Shown one piece after another: positions 12,795-22,349 of a stretch of 64,000 nt of DNA (position 1 is its first letter; every line of letters starts with the position of its first letter). The position numbers were made by a program, and so were the translations under genes. Source of the DNA: Falsirhodobacter algicola (GTDB lineage Bacteria; Pseudomonadota; Alphaproteobacteria; Rhodobacterales; Rhodobacteraceae). Location: the NCBI RefSeq assembly GCF_018279165.1, contig NZ_CP047289.1, positions 62,001 through 126,000 of the forward strand. The letters run 5' to 3'. Under the pieces are notes generated by a model. That model was not told where the DNA came from. It made no database searches and saw only the letters and a program-made list of their open reading frames with translations.

Positions 12795-12815
12795 GTCACG
12801 AGGAAAGGCACCGGC

Positions 12816-13055
12816 ATGCAACTGCTGTTACAGATCGACACGCCCGATTACGACGGTTGGAAATCCACTTGGGATTCGGGCGCCGAGGATCGGGCGAATT
12901 CGGGCCTGACGCAATTGCAGCTGTGGCGCGCCGTCGATCACGGTGCCGCCTTCGCCCTTCTGGAGGTTCATAACCCTGCCCATGCCAAGGACTGGCTGGC
13001 AAAGGAAACCTCGTTCGGCGGCGTCACCACCGCCACCTTCCTGAGGACTGTCTGA
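12816..13055 (+). CDS. Small protein in suc-lpd operon, unknown function
   Basis: A 79-residue protein starting MQLLLQIDTPDYDGWK, with a GAGGAAAGG ribosome-binding site. Length, the early beta-strand and the LQLWRAVDHGAAFALLEV segment suggest a small ferredoxin-like or antibiotic-monooxygenase-like (ABM) fold, but I recognise no catalytic motif. There is no signal peptide. It overlaps the next gene in a TGATG junction and lies between sucB and lpd, so it is transcribed with the 2-oxoglutarate dehydrogenase genes. A link to that complex is only positional. Confidence 0.75.
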   Translation: MQLLLQIDTPDYDGWKSTWDSGAEDRANSGLTQLQLWRAVDHGAAFALLEVHNPAHAKDWLAKETSFGGVTTATFLRTV

Positions 13056-13441
13056 TGGCCGAGATCGTCGTTCTGTGCCTTGCCGCGCTTCTCTATGTCG
13101 GCGTCACACTGTTCACCTCGCGGCTTCAGGATCGCGACATGGGGCCGGAGTACAATCTCAGCCCCCGCGACGGTGAGCCGTCCTATTCCACCCAGACGCA
13201 GCGCATGCAGCGTGCGATGCGCAACCACCTCGACAACTTCGTTCTGTTCGCGGCGGCGGCGTTGGCGGTGTTCGTCACGCGCAACGACTTCTGGCTGACG
13301 GATCTTGCGGCGTGGATTTATCTTCTGGCCCGGATCGCCTATGTTCCGGCCTATTATTACGGTTGGGCGCCGTGGCGTTCGATCTTCTTCATGTGCGGCC
13401 TCGTGGCGACGATCGTCATGTATCTGGTCGTCCTGTTCTGA
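13055..13441 (+). CDS. MAPEG family integral membrane protein
   Basis: A 128-residue, four-helix membrane protein. The segment [18 protein letters not shown] matches the MAPEG (eicosanoid and glutathione metabolism) family pattern RxxxNxxE/D, and the later [12 protein letters not shown] also fits. Bacterial members of this subgroup are mostly uncharacterised; glutathione-dependent activity is possible but unproven. It is translationally coupled to the 79-residue gene and 23 bp ahead of lpd, so it travels with the TCA operon. Confidence 0.8.
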   Translation: MAEIVVLCLAALLYVGVTLFTSRLQDRDMGPEYNLSPRDGEPSYSTQTQRMQRAMRNHLDNFVLFAAAALAVFVTRNDFWLTDLAAWIYLLARIAYVPAYYYGWAPWRSIFFMCGLVATIVMYLVVLF

Positions 13442-13464
13442 CAATCCCGAGGGGAGATTTTTCC

Positions 13465-14853
13465 ATGGCAAGCTTCGATGTAATCGTGATCGGCGGTGGG
13501 CCGGGCGGCTATGTCTGCGCCATCCATTGCGCGCAGCTGGGCCTGAAGGTCGCCTGCGTCGAAGGGCGCGAGACGCTGGGCGGTACGTGCCTCAACGTCG
13601 GCTGCATCCCGTCGAAGGCGCTTCTGAACTCCACCCACCATCTGCACGAGGTTCACGAGAACTTTGAGAAGATGGGCCTGATGGGCGCCAATCCGACCGT
13701 GGATTGGTCCAAGATGCAGGCCTACAAACAGGATGTCGTGGACGGCAACACCAAGGGCATCGAGTTCCTGTTCAAGAAGAACAAGATCACTTGGCTGAAG
13801 GGCTGGGGCTCCATCCCCGAGGCGGGCAAGGTCAAGGTCGGCGACGAGGTCCATGAGGCCAAGAACATCGTCATCGCCACGGGCTCGGTGCCGGCCGCGC
13901 TGCCGGGCGTCGAGGTCGATGAGAAGGTCGTCGTCACCTCCACAGGGGCGCTGTCGCTCGACAAGATCCCCGAAAGCATGGTCGTGATCGGCGCGGGCGT
14001 GATCGGTCTGGAAATGGGCTCGGTCTACAAACGTCTGGGCGCGAAGGTCACGGTGGTGGAGTATCAGGACAAGATCCTGCCGGGCACCGATGGCGACACG
14101 GTCAAGACCTTCCACAAGATCCTCGGCAAGCAGGGCTTCGAGTTCGTTCTGGGCGCGGCTGTGCAGGGCGTCGATGTCGCGGACGGCAAGGCGACGGTCC
14201 GCTACAAGCTGAACAAGGACGGTTCGGAAAGCACCATCGAGGCGGATGCCGTCCTCGTGGCGACCGGGCGCAAACCCTATACCGAAGGGCTGGGCCTTGA
14301 GGCGATCGGCGTCGAGATGCTGCCCCGCGGCATGGTCAAGACCGACGATCACTTCCAGACCAGCGTTAAGGGCATCTACGCCATCGGCGATGCGATCCCC
14401 GGCGCGATGCTGGCCCACAAGGCCGAAGACGAGGGCATGGCCGTCGCCGAGATCCTTGCCGGCAAGCATGGCCATGTGAACTACGGCGTGATCCCGGGCG
14501 TCATCTACACCACGCCCGAAGTCGCCGCCGTCGGTCAGACCGAAGAGATGCTGAAGGAAGAGGGCCGTGCCTACAAGGTCGGCAAGTTCCCCTTCATGGG
14601 CAATGCGCGCGCCAAGGCGGTATTCCAAGCGGACGGCTTCGTGAAGATCCTCGCCGACAAGGAAACCGACCGCATCCTCGGCTGCCACATCATCGGGCCG
14701 GGCGCGGGCGATCTGATCCACGAGGTCTGCGTTGCGATGGAATTCGGCGCCTCGGCGCAGGATCTGGCGCTGACCTGCCACGCCCACCCGACCTATTCGG
14801 AAGCCGTGCGCGAAGCGGCGCTGGCCTGCGGCGATGGCGCGATCCACGCCTGA
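13465..14853 (+). CDS. lpd: Dihydrolipoamide dehydrogenase (E3)
   Basis: A 462-residue FAD/NAD disulfide oxidoreductase that reoxidises the dihydrolipoyl arm of SucB. The FAD motif GGGPGGYVC is at 10-18. The redox-active disulfide is in [13 protein letters not shown] (Cys42 and Cys47). An NAD-binding Rossmann motif [11 protein letters not shown] lies mid-protein, and the C-terminal interface has the catalytic HAHPTYSEA. Start ATG 13465 was chosen because it directly precedes the FAD-binding strand and has a GAGGGGAG ribosome-binding site. A terminator follows. Confidence 0.97.
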   Translation: MASFDVIVIGGGPGGYVCAIHCAQLGLKVACVEGRETLGGTCLNVGCIPSKALLNSTHHLHEVHENFEKMGLMGANPTVDWSKMQAYKQDVVDGNTKGIEFLFKKNKITWLKGWGSIPEAGKVKVGDEVHEAKNIVIATGSVPAALPGVEVDEKVVVTSTGALSLDKIPESMVVIGAGVIGLEMGSVYKRLGAKVTVVEYQDKILPGTDGDTVKTFHKILGKQGFEFVLGAAVQGVDVADGKATVRYKLNKDGSESTIEADAVLVATGRKPYTEGLGLEAIGVEMLPRGMVKTDDHFQTSVKGIYAIGDAIPGAMLAHKAEDEGMAVAEILAGKHGHVNYGVIPGVIYTTPEVAAVGQTEEMLKEEGRAYKVGKFPFMGNARAKAVFQADGFVKILADKETDRILGCHIIGPGAGDLIHEVCVAMEFGASAQDLALTCHAHPTYSEAVREAALACGDGAIHA

Positions 14854-14877
14854 TCCCGTCAGGACCGGACGACAGGA

Positions 14878-14904
14878 AGGCCCGCGCCCCATGCGCGGGC
14901 CTTT
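14878..14904 (+). terminator. Rho-independent-like terminator after lpd
   Basis: A 10-bp perfect stem AGGCCCGCGC / GCGCGGGCCT with a 5-base loop is followed by a short TT. It ends the suc-lpd block, before the acyltransferase gene. Confidence 0.7.
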
Positions 14905-14958
14905 CCGCGTTCGCAGGATCGATTGCTCGAATGCGGCGCGGCCGCTAGGCTTGCGGCC

Positions 14959-16356
14959 ATGACCGCGACCGTCGAACTCCCCATCTGGCTTTTGGTGCTG
15001 GTGCTGGCCTTCGCGCTCATCGCGGCGCTGGACCGGGTGCTGGTGCCGTCGGCCCGCTGGTATCTGCGCCGGCGGATGGAACGCGTGGTCGCGCGCCTGA
15101 ACCAGCGGCTGGACCGCCCGATCGAGCCGTTCAAGCTGATGCGCCGTCAGGACATGATCCTGCGGCTGACCCACGATCCCGCCGTCAGCGCCGCCGTCGC
15201 GCATCAGGCCCGCTCCACCGGCACGCGCGAGGATGTGGTGCTGGACCGCGCCCGCGCCTATGCGCGCGAGATTGTTCCCGCCTTTTCGGCCACGCTCTAT
15301 TTCGGGTTCGCGACCCGCTTTGCGCGGCGGTTCAGCCGGGCGTTCTACCGCGTGCGCCTTGCCGCCGCGACACCGGGCGAGGCGCTGGTGGACCGCGATG
15401 CGACGGTCGTCTTCGTGATGAACCACCGCTCCAACATGGATTACGTTCTGGTCACATGGCTCGTGGCGCAGCGGTCGGCGCTGTCCTATGCAGTGGGGGA
15501 ATGGGCGCGCATCTGGCCGCTGTCCTCGCTGATCCGGGCGATGGGGGCGTTCTTCATCCGCCGCCGTTCGCGCAGCCCGCTCTATCGACGGGTGCTGGCG
15601 CGCTATGTGCAGATGTCCGCCGAGGCGGGGGTGACGCAGGCCTTCTTCCCCGAAGGGGGGCTCAGCCTCGATGGGCGGATCGGCGCGCCGAAGATCGGCC
15701 TGCTAAGCTATCTGATGGCCGCGGAGGGGCGCGATCTCGTCTTCGTGCCCGTCGGCATCGCCTATGACCGCGTGCTGGAGGATCGGGTGCTGACCGAGGC
15801 CGATGCCGCAGGGGTGCGCCGTTTTCGCGCGGGGCCGGTCCAATTCGCGGGCTTTGCGGCGCGGACGCTGTGGCGGCTGCTTCGGGGCCGGTTTCCGGGC
15901 TTCGGGGCGGCGGGGGTGGCCTTTGGGCGGCCGCTGTCGCTGCGGGCATGGCAGGCGCAGGGGGACGGCAGCGCCGAGGATCTGGCCCGCGATCTGATGG
16001 CCGAGGTGGGGCGCACCCTGCCGATCCTGCCCGTTCCGCTGACGGCCGCCGCGCTGAGCCGGGGCCATGTCAGCCGCCACGGCACCGCCGAGGCCGTCGG
16101 TCAGCTTGCCGAGGCGCTGAAGGCGCGGGGCGCGGTTCTGCTGCTGCCCGAAGGGGGCGCGCCCGCCGCCGCAGCGGAAGGGCTGCGCGCGCTTGAAAAA
16201 CGCGATATCGTGGTGGAGGAAGGCGGCCGTCTGGTCGCCGCCGCGGGCAAGGAAAGGCTTCTTGCTTTCTATGCGGCAGGCGTGTTGCAACGCCTAGATC
16301 TCGATGCGGACCATGCGAAGGAACAGGCGGATGATGGATGCGAAACCGGCCCATGA
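14959..16356 (+). CDS. PlsB-like glycerol-3-phosphate / lysophosphatidate acyltransferase
   Basis: A 465-residue protein with an N-terminal membrane helix (about 8-28) and a PlsC/PlsB acyltransferase domain. The catalytic HX4D motif is NHRSNMD (His156, Asp161). GAFFIRR (196-202), FFPEGGLS (229-236) and a VPVGIAYDR block complete the four acyltransferase motifs. It should acylate glycerol phosphate or lysophosphatidate at the inner membrane for phospholipid synthesis. ATG 14959 was preferred over the upstream TTG because hydrophobicity begins there. The last 26 bp overlap the next small gene. Confidence 0.8.
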   Translation: MTATVELPIWLLVLVLAFALIAALDRVLVPSARWYLRRRMERVVARLNQRLDRPIEPFKLMRRQDMILRLTHDPAVSAAVAHQARSTGTREDVVLDRARAYAREIVPAFSATLYFGFATRFARRFSRAFYRVRLAAATPGEALVDRDATVVFVMNHRSNMDYVLVTWLVAQRSALSYAVGEWARIWPLSSLIRAMGAFFIRRRSRSPLYRRVLARYVQMSAEAGVTQAFFPEGGLSLDGRIGAPKIGLLSYLMAAEGRDLVFVPVGIAYDRVLEDRVLTEADAAGVRRFRAGPVQFAGFAARTLWRLLRGRFPGFGAAGVAFGRPLSLRAWQAQGDGSAEDLARDLMAEVGRTLPILPVPLTAAALSRGHVSRHGTAEAVGQLAEALKARGAVLLLPEGGAPAAAAEGLRALEKRDIVVEEGGRLVAAAGKERLLAFYAAGVLQRLDLDADHAKEQADDGCETGP

Positions 16357-16504
16357 TTGGATCCTGGACGTGCTGCAGGACCTTCAGAGCTATGCGATGC
16401 AGAACGGCCTCACGGGGCTTGCCGAACGGGTGGAGGCGCTGATGCCCATCGCCGAGGCGGAGATCACCGCCCGATCCATGGGGGATGACACGCCGGTTCA
16501 TTGA
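16331..16504 (+). CDS. Conserved-looking small protein, 57 residues
   Basis: The frame starting MMDAKPAHDWILDVLQDL has an AAGGAA ribosome-binding site seven bases upstream and overlaps the 3' end of the acyltransferase gene by 26 bp. It is acidic and helical-looking, without a signal peptide or membrane helix. A few residues such as GLAERVEALMPIAEAEI suggest a compact helical bundle. I do not recognise a family; the function is unknown. ATG 16334 is an equally possible start. Confidence 0.6.
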   Translation: MMDAKPAHDWILDVLQDLQSYAMQNGLTGLAERVEALMPIAEAEITARSMGDDTPVH

Positions 16505-16540
16505 CTGGCGCCGGGCGCGCGGGGCGGATAAGGTCGCGCC

Positions 16541-18067
16541 ATGTCAGTGCCCGCCATCACCTTCTCCGAAGATCAGGCCGAAGCCTGGGACCGTCTTGCC
16601 GATCAGCTGTCCGGCATGGGGGTCGATTTGGCGAATGCCGCCCACAGCCCGGCGGTGGAGGGCAAGTCCACCGTCCTTGCCGTCATCGGCAAGGCGGGAT
16701 CGGGCAAGACGCTGCTTCTGGCGGAATTGACCCGCGCCATGCGCGAGGCGGGGGTGGACATCGTTTCCGGCGATTGGGAGGGCAAGAAGCGCAAGGAGCG
16801 GCGGACGCTCGCGATCCTTGCGCCGACGAACAAGGCCGCGTCCGTGCTGCGGATGCGCGGCGTTCCGGCCACGACGATCCACCGCATCCTCTATACCCCG
16901 CTTTATGATCCGCATTACGAGGCGCTGGCCGAATGGCTGGCGGGCACGGGCAAGCGACCGGTGGATGTCGAAGGGATGACCGAGGCCGCGCTGGACCGGG
17001 CGAAGGCCTTCTACGACACGGTTCCGTCGATCCCCGGTGCGCTGGCGGCGGCGGGGCTGCGGGGGTCCGATTTCATCCGCGGCTGGAAACGGCGGGAGGA
17101 GCCGCTCGATGTCGGCTTCGTGGACGAATCCTCGATGCTGGACGAACGCCAGTTCGACGACCTGCGCGAGATTTTCCCGACGCTGGTCCTGTTCGGCGAT
17201 CCGGCGCAGCTGGCCCCGGTGGGGCAGTCCGGCCAGATGGTGTTCGAGCGGCTCGGCGATACGCGCAAGTTGGTCCTGAACCGCATCCACCGGCAGGCCG
17301 AGGACAACCCCATCCTCGATCTGGCCCATGCGCTGGCCGATCCCGAGGTCGATTTCCACCGCTTCGAGCGTCTGGTAGAGGAGGCGGCGGCGCGCGACGA
17401 CCGTGTGGTCATGGCGCAGCGGGTGGACAGCGATCTGATGGCACGCTCGCCGGTTCTGGTCTGGCGCAACGCGACCCGCATCCGCCTCATTCAGGCCTTC
17501 CGCAGCGCCAACGGCGCCCCCGAGGATGCGCTTCTGCCCGGAGAGCCGCTGATCTGCGACGGGATCGAACTGCCGCTGAAGCACCGCAAGAAGCGGATCG
17601 ATCTGGAGGCGCGGGGCCTGATCAAGGGCGCGCAGGTCATCTATCTCGGCCCCGGCACGCGCGACGGCTTTGCCCGTCTGCATGTGGTGGGGGCGGAGGA
17701 TCCGCTCCTCTCGGCCGCGTCGATCATCAAGATCGAGAAACCGGGGGAGGAGGAGCCCTTCATCCCCGCCGCCGCCCGCATGGGCGCGGCCTTCCTGCAT
17801 GGCGCGGCGGTCACGATCCACAAGGCGCAGGGCTCGCAATGGGAACGGGTGCAGGTCTTCGCGCCCGACATGTACGCCGCCGCGCAGGCCGGACGGGTGG
17901 AGGCGGGGATGCCGCTGTGGAAGCGCCTTGCCTATGTCGCGATCACGCGGGCCGAACGGCAGCTTCTGTGGGTGGTGCGCAACCGTCTGGGACGGCCGCA
18001 GCAGGTGCTGGGGATCGAGGATCTGCCGAAGCCCGCGCCGAAGCTGAAGCTTCAGCCGCAGGAGTGA
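16541..18067 (+). CDS. RecD-like superfamily 1B DNA helicase
   Basis: A 508-residue ATP-dependent DNA helicase related to RecD and Dda. Walker A is GKAGSGKT (50-57), followed by motif Ia LAPTNKAAS, Walker B FVDESSM, motif III LFGDPAQLAPVG, motif IV-like RIHRQ, and the C-terminal UvrD_C_2 motifs TIHKAQGSQW and YVAITRAERQ. There is no RecB/RecC neighbour, so it is not the exonuclease V alpha subunit but a stand-alone helicase, probably in repair or replication restart. It converges with pyrD, with only 6 bp between the stops. Confidence 0.88.
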   Translation: MSVPAITFSEDQAEAWDRLADQLSGMGVDLANAAHSPAVEGKSTVLAVIGKAGSGKTLLLAELTRAMREAGVDIVSGDWEGKKRKERRTLAILAPTNKAASVLRMRGVPATTIHRILYTPLYDPHYEALAEWLAGTGKRPVDVEGMTEAALDRAKAFYDTVPSIPGALAAAGLRGSDFIRGWKRREEPLDVGFVDESSMLDERQFDDLREIFPTLVLFGDPAQLAPVGQSGQMVFERLGDTRKLVLNRIHRQAEDNPILDLAHALADPEVDFHRFERLVEEAAARDDRVVMAQRVDSDLMARSPVLVWRNATRIRLIQAFRSANGAPEDALLPGEPLICDGIELPLKHRKKRIDLEARGLIKGAQVIYLGPGTRDGFARLHVVGAEDPLLSAASIIKIEKPGEEEPFIPAAARMGAAFLHGAAVTIHKAQGSQWERVQVFAPDMYAAAQAGRVEAGMPLWKRLAYVAITRAERQLLWVVRNRLGRPQQVLGIEDLPKPAPKLKLQPQE

Positions 18068-18073
18068 CGGACC

Positions 18074-19138
18074 TCAGAGCCAGCGCGCCCGGTCCGTGCC
18101 GACCGCATCCGCGACCGAGGCGAACCCGTCCCGCGCCAGCAGCCGGTCCAGCCCCTGCGCCATCCGCGGCACGAGGGTGAGGCCCGCAAAGACCATCGCG
18201 CTGTAGATCTGCACCGCCGTGGCGCCGGCCCGGATCTTGGCATAGGCCTGTTCGGCCGTGGCGACGCCCCCGACACCGATCAGCGGAATGCGCCCCTCGG
18301 TCAGCTGCGACAAACGCGCGAGCACGCGGGTGGAGCGTTCGAACAGCGGCGCACCGGACAGGCCGCCCGCCTCCATGCGCTGCGGATCGGTCAGCCCCTC
18401 GCGCGAGAGGGTGGTGTTCGTGGCGATGATCCCGGCGATGCCGGAGGCCAACGCGACCTCGGCGATTTCCGCCAGATCGTCCTCCGACAGATCGGGCGCG
18501 ATCTTCAGGAAGACCGGCACCGGGCGCGGCAGTCCGGCCCGCACCTCCATCACGCCGCGCAGCAGCGCAGCCAGCGCCTCGCGGCCCTGCAGATCGCGCA
18601 ACCGTTCGGTGTTGGGGGAGGAGACGTTGACCGTCGCGAAATCCACATGCGGGCCGCAGCAGGCCAGAACGGCCGCGAAATCGGCGGCGCGGTCGGTGCT
18701 GTCCTTGTTCGCGCCGAGGTTCAGCCCCACCGGCACCCGCCCGCGCGGGCGGAGCGCCAGCCGTGCCGAGATCGCCGCCGCCCCGTCATTGTTGAAGCCG
18801 AAGCGGTTGATGACGGCGCTGTCGGCCTTCAGGCGGAACAGGCGGGGGCGGGGGTTGCCCGGCTGCGCGCGCGGGGTGGCGGCGCCCACCTCCAGAAAAC
18901 CGAAGCCTGCGCGCATCAGCGGCGCGACGGCGACGGCGTTCTTGTCGAAACCCGCCGCAAGGCCGATCGGATTGTCCAGCGCCAGCCCCGCAAGATCGAC
19001 CGCGAGCCGCCCGCCGCTCGCCGGTGCGCCATGCAGCGGCGCAAGCCCCGCCCGCAAGGCGTTCAGCGACCAGTGATGCGCCCGCTCCGGGTCCATCCGG
19101 TGCAGCAGCGTCAGGCCGAGCTTCTCCATCCCGCTCAT
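18074..19138 (-). CDS. pyrD: Dihydroorotate dehydrogenase (quinone), class 2
   Basis: A 354-residue FMN enzyme that oxidises dihydroorotate to orotate with a quinone acceptor in pyrimidine synthesis. The N-terminal helical extension ([20 protein letters not shown]) is the class-2 membrane-association region. [19 protein letters not shown], and [14 protein letters not shown] with the catalytic Ser are present, as is IIATNTT near the FMN site. Its ATG overlaps the DUF952 stop (ATGA), giving a coupled two-gene unit. Confidence 0.96.
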   Translation of the reverse strand: MSGMEKLGLTLLHRMDPERAHHWSLNALRAGLAPLHGAPASGGRLAVDLAGLALDNPIGLAAGFDKNAVAVAPLMRAGFGFLEVGAATPRAQPGNPRPRLFRLKADSAVINRFGFNNDGAAAISARLALRPRGRVPVGLNLGANKDSTDRAADFAAVLACCGPHVDFATVNVSSPNTERLRDLQGREALAALLRGVMEVRAGLPRPVPVFLKIAPDLSEDDLAEIAEVALASGIAGIIATNTTLSREGLTDPQRMEAGGLSGAPLFERSTRVLARLSQLTEGRIPLIGVGGVATAEQAYAKIRAGATAVQIYSAMVFAGLTLVPRMAQGLDRLLARDGFASVADAVGTDRARWL

Positions 19139-19473
19139 ATCACGCCCTCGGGGAAGATGTGGCCGGTCGCGCCCAGCGGCAGCGACTTGTCCCAGACCAC
19201 GTCCGAAAGCCGCAGCGGACGGTAGAGATGGGGGAAGAGCGCGCCACCGCGCGACGGCTCCCACCGCAGATCGGGGCCGAGGGCGGCATCGTCCAGCGCC
19301 ACGAGCACGAGATCGCCCTCGTCGGCGAAATGCTTGGCGGCGGTGCCCGACACCTGCGCGGCGGTGGAGATGTGGATATATCCGTCGGTCAGATCCACGG
19401 GGGCGCCGGCGGTTTCGCCCGCGGCGGTGAACGCGTCCCATTCGGTGCGACGGAAGATCTTGTAGATCAGCAT
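19135..19473 (-). CDS. DUF952 family protein
   Basis: A 112-residue protein with DUF952 hallmarks: the start [25 protein letters not shown], and [15 protein letters not shown] near the C-terminus. The family is related in fold to glutathione-transferase-like or ADP-ribosyl-binding small domains, but its biochemistry is not established. It is coupled by an ATGA overlap to pyrD and divergent from the 5'-nucleotidase gene. Confidence 0.88.
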   Translation of the reverse strand: MLIYKIFRRTEWDAFTAAGETAGAPVDLTDGYIHISTAAQVSGTAAKHFADEGDLVLVALDDAALGPDLRWEPSRGGALFPHLYRPLRLSDVVWDKSLPLGATGHIFPEGVI

Positions 19474-19563
19474 GATGCCTCTTGTTCCGATTCGGCTGCC
19501 CGGTCAATCCCGCTTTGACAGAAGGCGCGTCGCATCGCAATCTGTGCGCGGATCCATCCGGAG
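19474..19563. promoter_or_regulatory. Divergent promoter region, DUF952-pyrD / 5'-nucleotidase
   Basis: A 90-bp gap between divergent genes, so it must hold promoters for both. I see no clear -35/-10 pair or palindrome; only a GGAGATGAAG ribosome-binding site ahead of the nucleotidase is evident. Confidence 0.35.
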
Positions 19564-21123
19564 ATGAAGATGCGCACCCTTCTTGCCACCGCAGCGGCCT
19601 TGGCGCTTGGCGCCGGCGCGGCCCATGCCGATTTCACGCTGACCATCCTGCACACCAACGATGTCCATGACCGGTTCGAGCCGGTGACATCCTCCGGTTC
19701 GTCCTGCGGGGCGGAGGACGATGCCGCGGGCAAATGCTTCGGCGGCGTGGCCCGTCTGGTGACCGCCACGCGCGAGGCGCGGGAGGCGGCGGTGAACCCG
19801 GTCGTGCTGGATGGCGGCGACTGGTTCCAAGGCACGCTGTTCTACACGCGCTACAAGCATGCGGCGGCGGCGGAGTTCATCGACCGCATCGGCTATGACG
19901 CGATGGCGGTGGGCAACCACGAGCTCGATGACGGGCCCGAGGAACTGGCGGCGCTGGCCGATGCGGTGGACACGCCGCTTTTGGCCGCGAACATGGACAC
20001 CTCGTCCGAGCCGCTGCTGACGGGCAAGATCGCCGCGCATGTCGTGTTGGAGGTCGGGGGCGAGAAGATCGGCGTCATCGGCCTGACGCCGCAGGACAAT
20101 GACGAACTGGCCAGCCCCGGCCCGAACCTGACCTTCTCCGCCCCCGCGCCGGCCGTTCAGGCCGAGGTGGATGAGCTGACGGGGCAGGGGATCGACAAGA
20201 TCATCCTGCTGTCGCATTCGGGCTATTCGGTGGATCAGCAGATCGCCGATCAGACCCATGGGGTCGACGTGATCGTGGGCGGGCACAGCCACACGCTGCT
20301 GGGGACCGGCGAGGGCGCGGCCGGCCCCTATCCGACGATGGTGAACGGCGTGCCGATCGTGCAGGCAGAGGCCTATTCGATGTATCTGGGCGAACTCGTC
20401 GTGACCTTCGACGACGATGGCCGGGTGATCGCGGCGGATGGGGCGCCGAAGCTGCTCGATGCCTCGGTGGCCGAAGACCCGGAGGCCGCCGCCCGCGTCG
20501 CGGAGCTTGCCGGCCCGCTGGAGGAGATCCGCGCCCGCCAAATCGGCGAGACGGAGGCCGCGATCGAGGGCGACCGTGACGTCTGCCGCCAGCGGGAATG
20601 CTCCATGGGCAACCTCGTCGCCGAGGCGCAGCTGGCCCGCGTGGCCGATCAGGGGGTGCAGATCTCGCTCGTCAATGGCGGGGGGCTGCGCGCCTCGATC
20701 GACGCGGGGCCGGTGACGATGGGCGAGGTGCTGACGGTGCTGCCCTTCAACAACACGCTCTCCACCTTCCAGATCACCGGCGCGCAACTGAAGGAGGCGC
20801 TGGAGAACGGCGTCAGCCAGATGGCCGATGGCGGGGGCCGCTTCCCGCAGGTGGCGGGCATGCGCTACACCGTCGATCCCGCCGCCCCGGTGGGGCAGCG
20901 CGTGTCGGAGGTGATGGTGGGCGATCAGCCGCTGGATATGGCGGCGGAGTACATGGCCGTGTCCAACAACTACGTCCGCAATGGCGGCGACGGCTATGAC
21001 AGCTTCGTCGATGCCAAGAACGCCTATGATTTCGGGCCGGATCTGGCGGATGTCGTGGCCGAATACCTGTCGGCGCATCAGCCCTACACGCCCTTCACCG
21101 ATGGGCGCATCACCGTGAAATGA
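19564..21123 (+). CDS. Periplasmic 5'-nucleotidase / UshA-type metallophosphatase
   Basis: A 519-residue exported two-domain phosphatase. The signal peptide [16 protein letters not shown] ends at AHA before Asp (about residue 22). The metallophosphoesterase motifs are [36 protein letters not shown] and VGGHSHT. The C-terminal 5'-nucleotidase domain contains [10 protein letters not shown] and [12 protein letters not shown]. It probably hydrolyses nucleotides or UDP-sugars in the periplasm for salvage; the precise substrate cannot be told from the sequence. There is no operon partner. Confidence 0.9.
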   Translation: MKMRTLLATAAALALGAGAAHADFTLTILHTNDVHDRFEPVTSSGSSCGAEDDAAGKCFGGVARLVTATREAREAAVNPVVLDGGDWFQGTLFYTRYKHAAAAEFIDRIGYDAMAVGNHELDDGPEELAALADAVDTPLLAANMDTSSEPLLTGKIAAHVVLEVGGEKIGVIGLTPQDNDELASPGPNLTFSAPAPAVQAEVDELTGQGIDKIILLSHSGYSVDQQIADQTHGVDVIVGGHSHTLLGTGEGAAGPYPTMVNGVPIVQAEAYSMYLGELVVTFDDDGRVIAADGAPKLLDASVAEDPEAAARVAELAGPLEEIRARQIGETEAAIEGDRDVCRQRECSMGNLVAEAQLARVADQGVQISLVNGGGLRASIDAGPVTMGEVLTVLPFNNTLSTFQITGAQLKEALENGVSQMADGGGRFPQVAGMRYTVDPAAPVGQRVSEVMVGDQPLDMAAEYMAVSNNYVRNGGDGYDSFVDAKNAYDFGPDLADVVAEYLSAHQPYTPFTDGRITVK

Positions 21124-21142
21124 CGCCCCGCGCCGGAGTGGC

Positions 21143-21171
21143 TTGCCAAGGCCCGACCGGCGCGGTAAGCA
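21143..21171 (+). promoter_or_regulatory. Promoter of tRNA-Gly
   Basis: TTGCCA (-35, 21143-21148) and TAAGCA (-10, 21166-21171) are separated by 17 bp, and the tRNA begins 11 bp after the -10. Spacing and position fit a sigma-70 tRNA promoter; the -10 is only a moderate match. Confidence 0.5.
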
Positions 21172-21181
21172 AGGCCGCAAT

Positions 21182-21255
21182 GCGGGTGTAGCTCAATGGT
21201 AGAGCAGAAGCCTTCCAAGCTTATGACGAGGGTTCGATTCCCTTCACCCGCTCCA
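21182..21255 (+). tRNA. tRNA-Gly (anticodon UCC)
   Basis: A 74-nt cloverleaf with encoded CCA. The acceptor stem GCGGGTG pairs with CACCCGC, the D-arm is GCTC/GAGC, the anticodon loop CTTCCAA contains TCC (21214-21216), and the T-loop TTCGATT is canonical. The outer anticodon-stem pair is G-A. It reads GGA and GGG codons. A bidirectional terminator follows. Confidence 0.97.
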
Positions 21256-21272
21256 GCCCTTTCCGGATATGA

Positions 21273-21300
21273 AAACGCCCTGTCGGATGACAGGGCGTTT
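21273..21300. terminator. Bidirectional terminator between tRNA-Gly and glpX
   Basis: A 12-bp perfect stem AAACGCCCTGTC / GACAGGGCGTTT with a 4-base loop has A/T ends on both sides. It can terminate both the plus-strand tRNA transcript and the minus-strand glpX transcript. Confidence 0.85.
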
Positions 21301-21308
21301 CTCGATGG

Positions 21309-22277
21309 TCAGATCGCCTTGATCGGGTTGCGATAGGTCATCCGCCGCACCGATCCCGTGCGCGAGCGCATCAGGACGGTTTCGGTCGTGACCCAGCCGA
21401 TCTCGCGCTTGATGCCGGCCACGAGGTTGCCATCCGTCACCCCGGTCGCGGCAAAGATGACATCGCCCGTCACCAGTTCGTCCTTGGTGTAGATGCGGTC
21501 CAGATCCTCGATCCCGGCCTTGCGGGCGCGGCCGATCTCGTCATCGTTGCGGAACAGCAGCTTGCCGTAGATCTGCCCACCCATGCATTTGAGCGCCGAG
21601 GCCGCCAGCACCCCCTCCGGTGCGCCGCCCGAACCCATATACATGTCGATCCCCGTGCCGGGCGTGGCGCAGTGGATGACACCGGCCACGTCGCCATCGG
21701 TGATCAGGCGGATGGCGGCGCCGGTGGCGCGCACTTCGGCGATCAGATCCTCGTGGCGATCCCGCTCGAGGATGCAGACGGTGATGTCCTGCGCCGAGCC
21801 GCCCTTGGCCTTGGCCAGCGCGTGCACGCGTTCGGCGGGCGACATCGCCAGCGTCACCGTGTCCGGGGCATAGCCGGGGCCGATCGCCAGTTTCTCCATA
21901 TAGACGTCCGGCGCATGCAGCAGCGTGCCGCGCGGTGCCATCGCGATCACGGTCAGCGCGTTCGGCATATCCTTGGCGGTGAGGGTCGTCCCCTCCAGCG
22001 GATCGAGCGCGATGTCCACGGCCGGGCCGTTGCCGGTGCCGACCTCCTCGCCGATGAACAGCATCGGCGCCTCGTCACGCTCCCCCTCGCCGATGACGAC
22101 GACGCCGGCGATGTCCAGCAGGTTCAGCTGATCGCGCATGGCGTTGACCGCGGCCTGATCGGCCGCCTTTTCGTCGCCGCGCCCGATCAGGCTGTGCGAG
22201 GCAAGCGCCGCTGCCTCCGACACACGGGCAAGGCCCAGTGACAGCATACGGTCCTGAAATTGTTCTGCGTTGGCCAT
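21309..22277 (-). CDS. glpX: Fructose-1,6-bisphosphatase, class II
   Basis: A 322-residue GlpX-type phosphatase converting fructose-1,6-bisphosphate to fructose-6-phosphate in gluconeogenesis or the Calvin cycle. The metal/phosphate motif DIALDPLEGTTL, the early VVIGEGERDEAPML and the GSGGAPEGVLAA loop are characteristic. Length is normal. It follows hom on the same strand after a 72-bp gap with an inverted repeat. Confidence 0.96.
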   Translation of the reverse strand: MANAEQFQDRMLSLGLARVSEAAALASHSLIGRGDEKAADQAAVNAMRDQLNLLDIAGVVVIGEGERDEAPMLFIGEEVGTGNGPAVDIALDPLEGTTLTAKDMPNALTVIAMAPRGTLLHAPDVYMEKLAIGPGYAPDTVTLAMSPAERVHALAKAKGGSAQDITVCILERDRHEDLIAEVRATGAAIRLITDGDVAGVIHCATPGTGIDMYMGSGGAPEGVLAASALKCMGGQIYGKLLFRNDDEIGRARKAGIEDLDRIYTKDELVTGDVIFAATGVTDGNLVAGIKREIGWVTTETVLMRSRTGSVRRMTYRNPIKAI

Positions 22278-22297
22278 CTTGCCCCTCGTCTCCTCTT

Positions 22298-22324
22298 TGC
22301 CCCCCAGTGGTAGTGCGGGGGGCA
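22298..22324. terminator. Possible terminator between hom and glpX
   Basis: The stem TGCCCCCC / GGGGGGCA (8 bp) with an 11-base loop lies in the hom-glpX gap. On the minus strand it is not followed by a T-run, so termination would be weak; it might instead be a stability hairpin. Confidence 0.4.
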
Positions 22325-22349
22325 GAGGGGGGCAAGTATGGTGGCGCTA

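Noticed and set aside
21182-21255. tRNA-Gly as a possible integration site
   Set aside because: No integrase, no repeated 3' end of the tRNA and no compositional island next to it.
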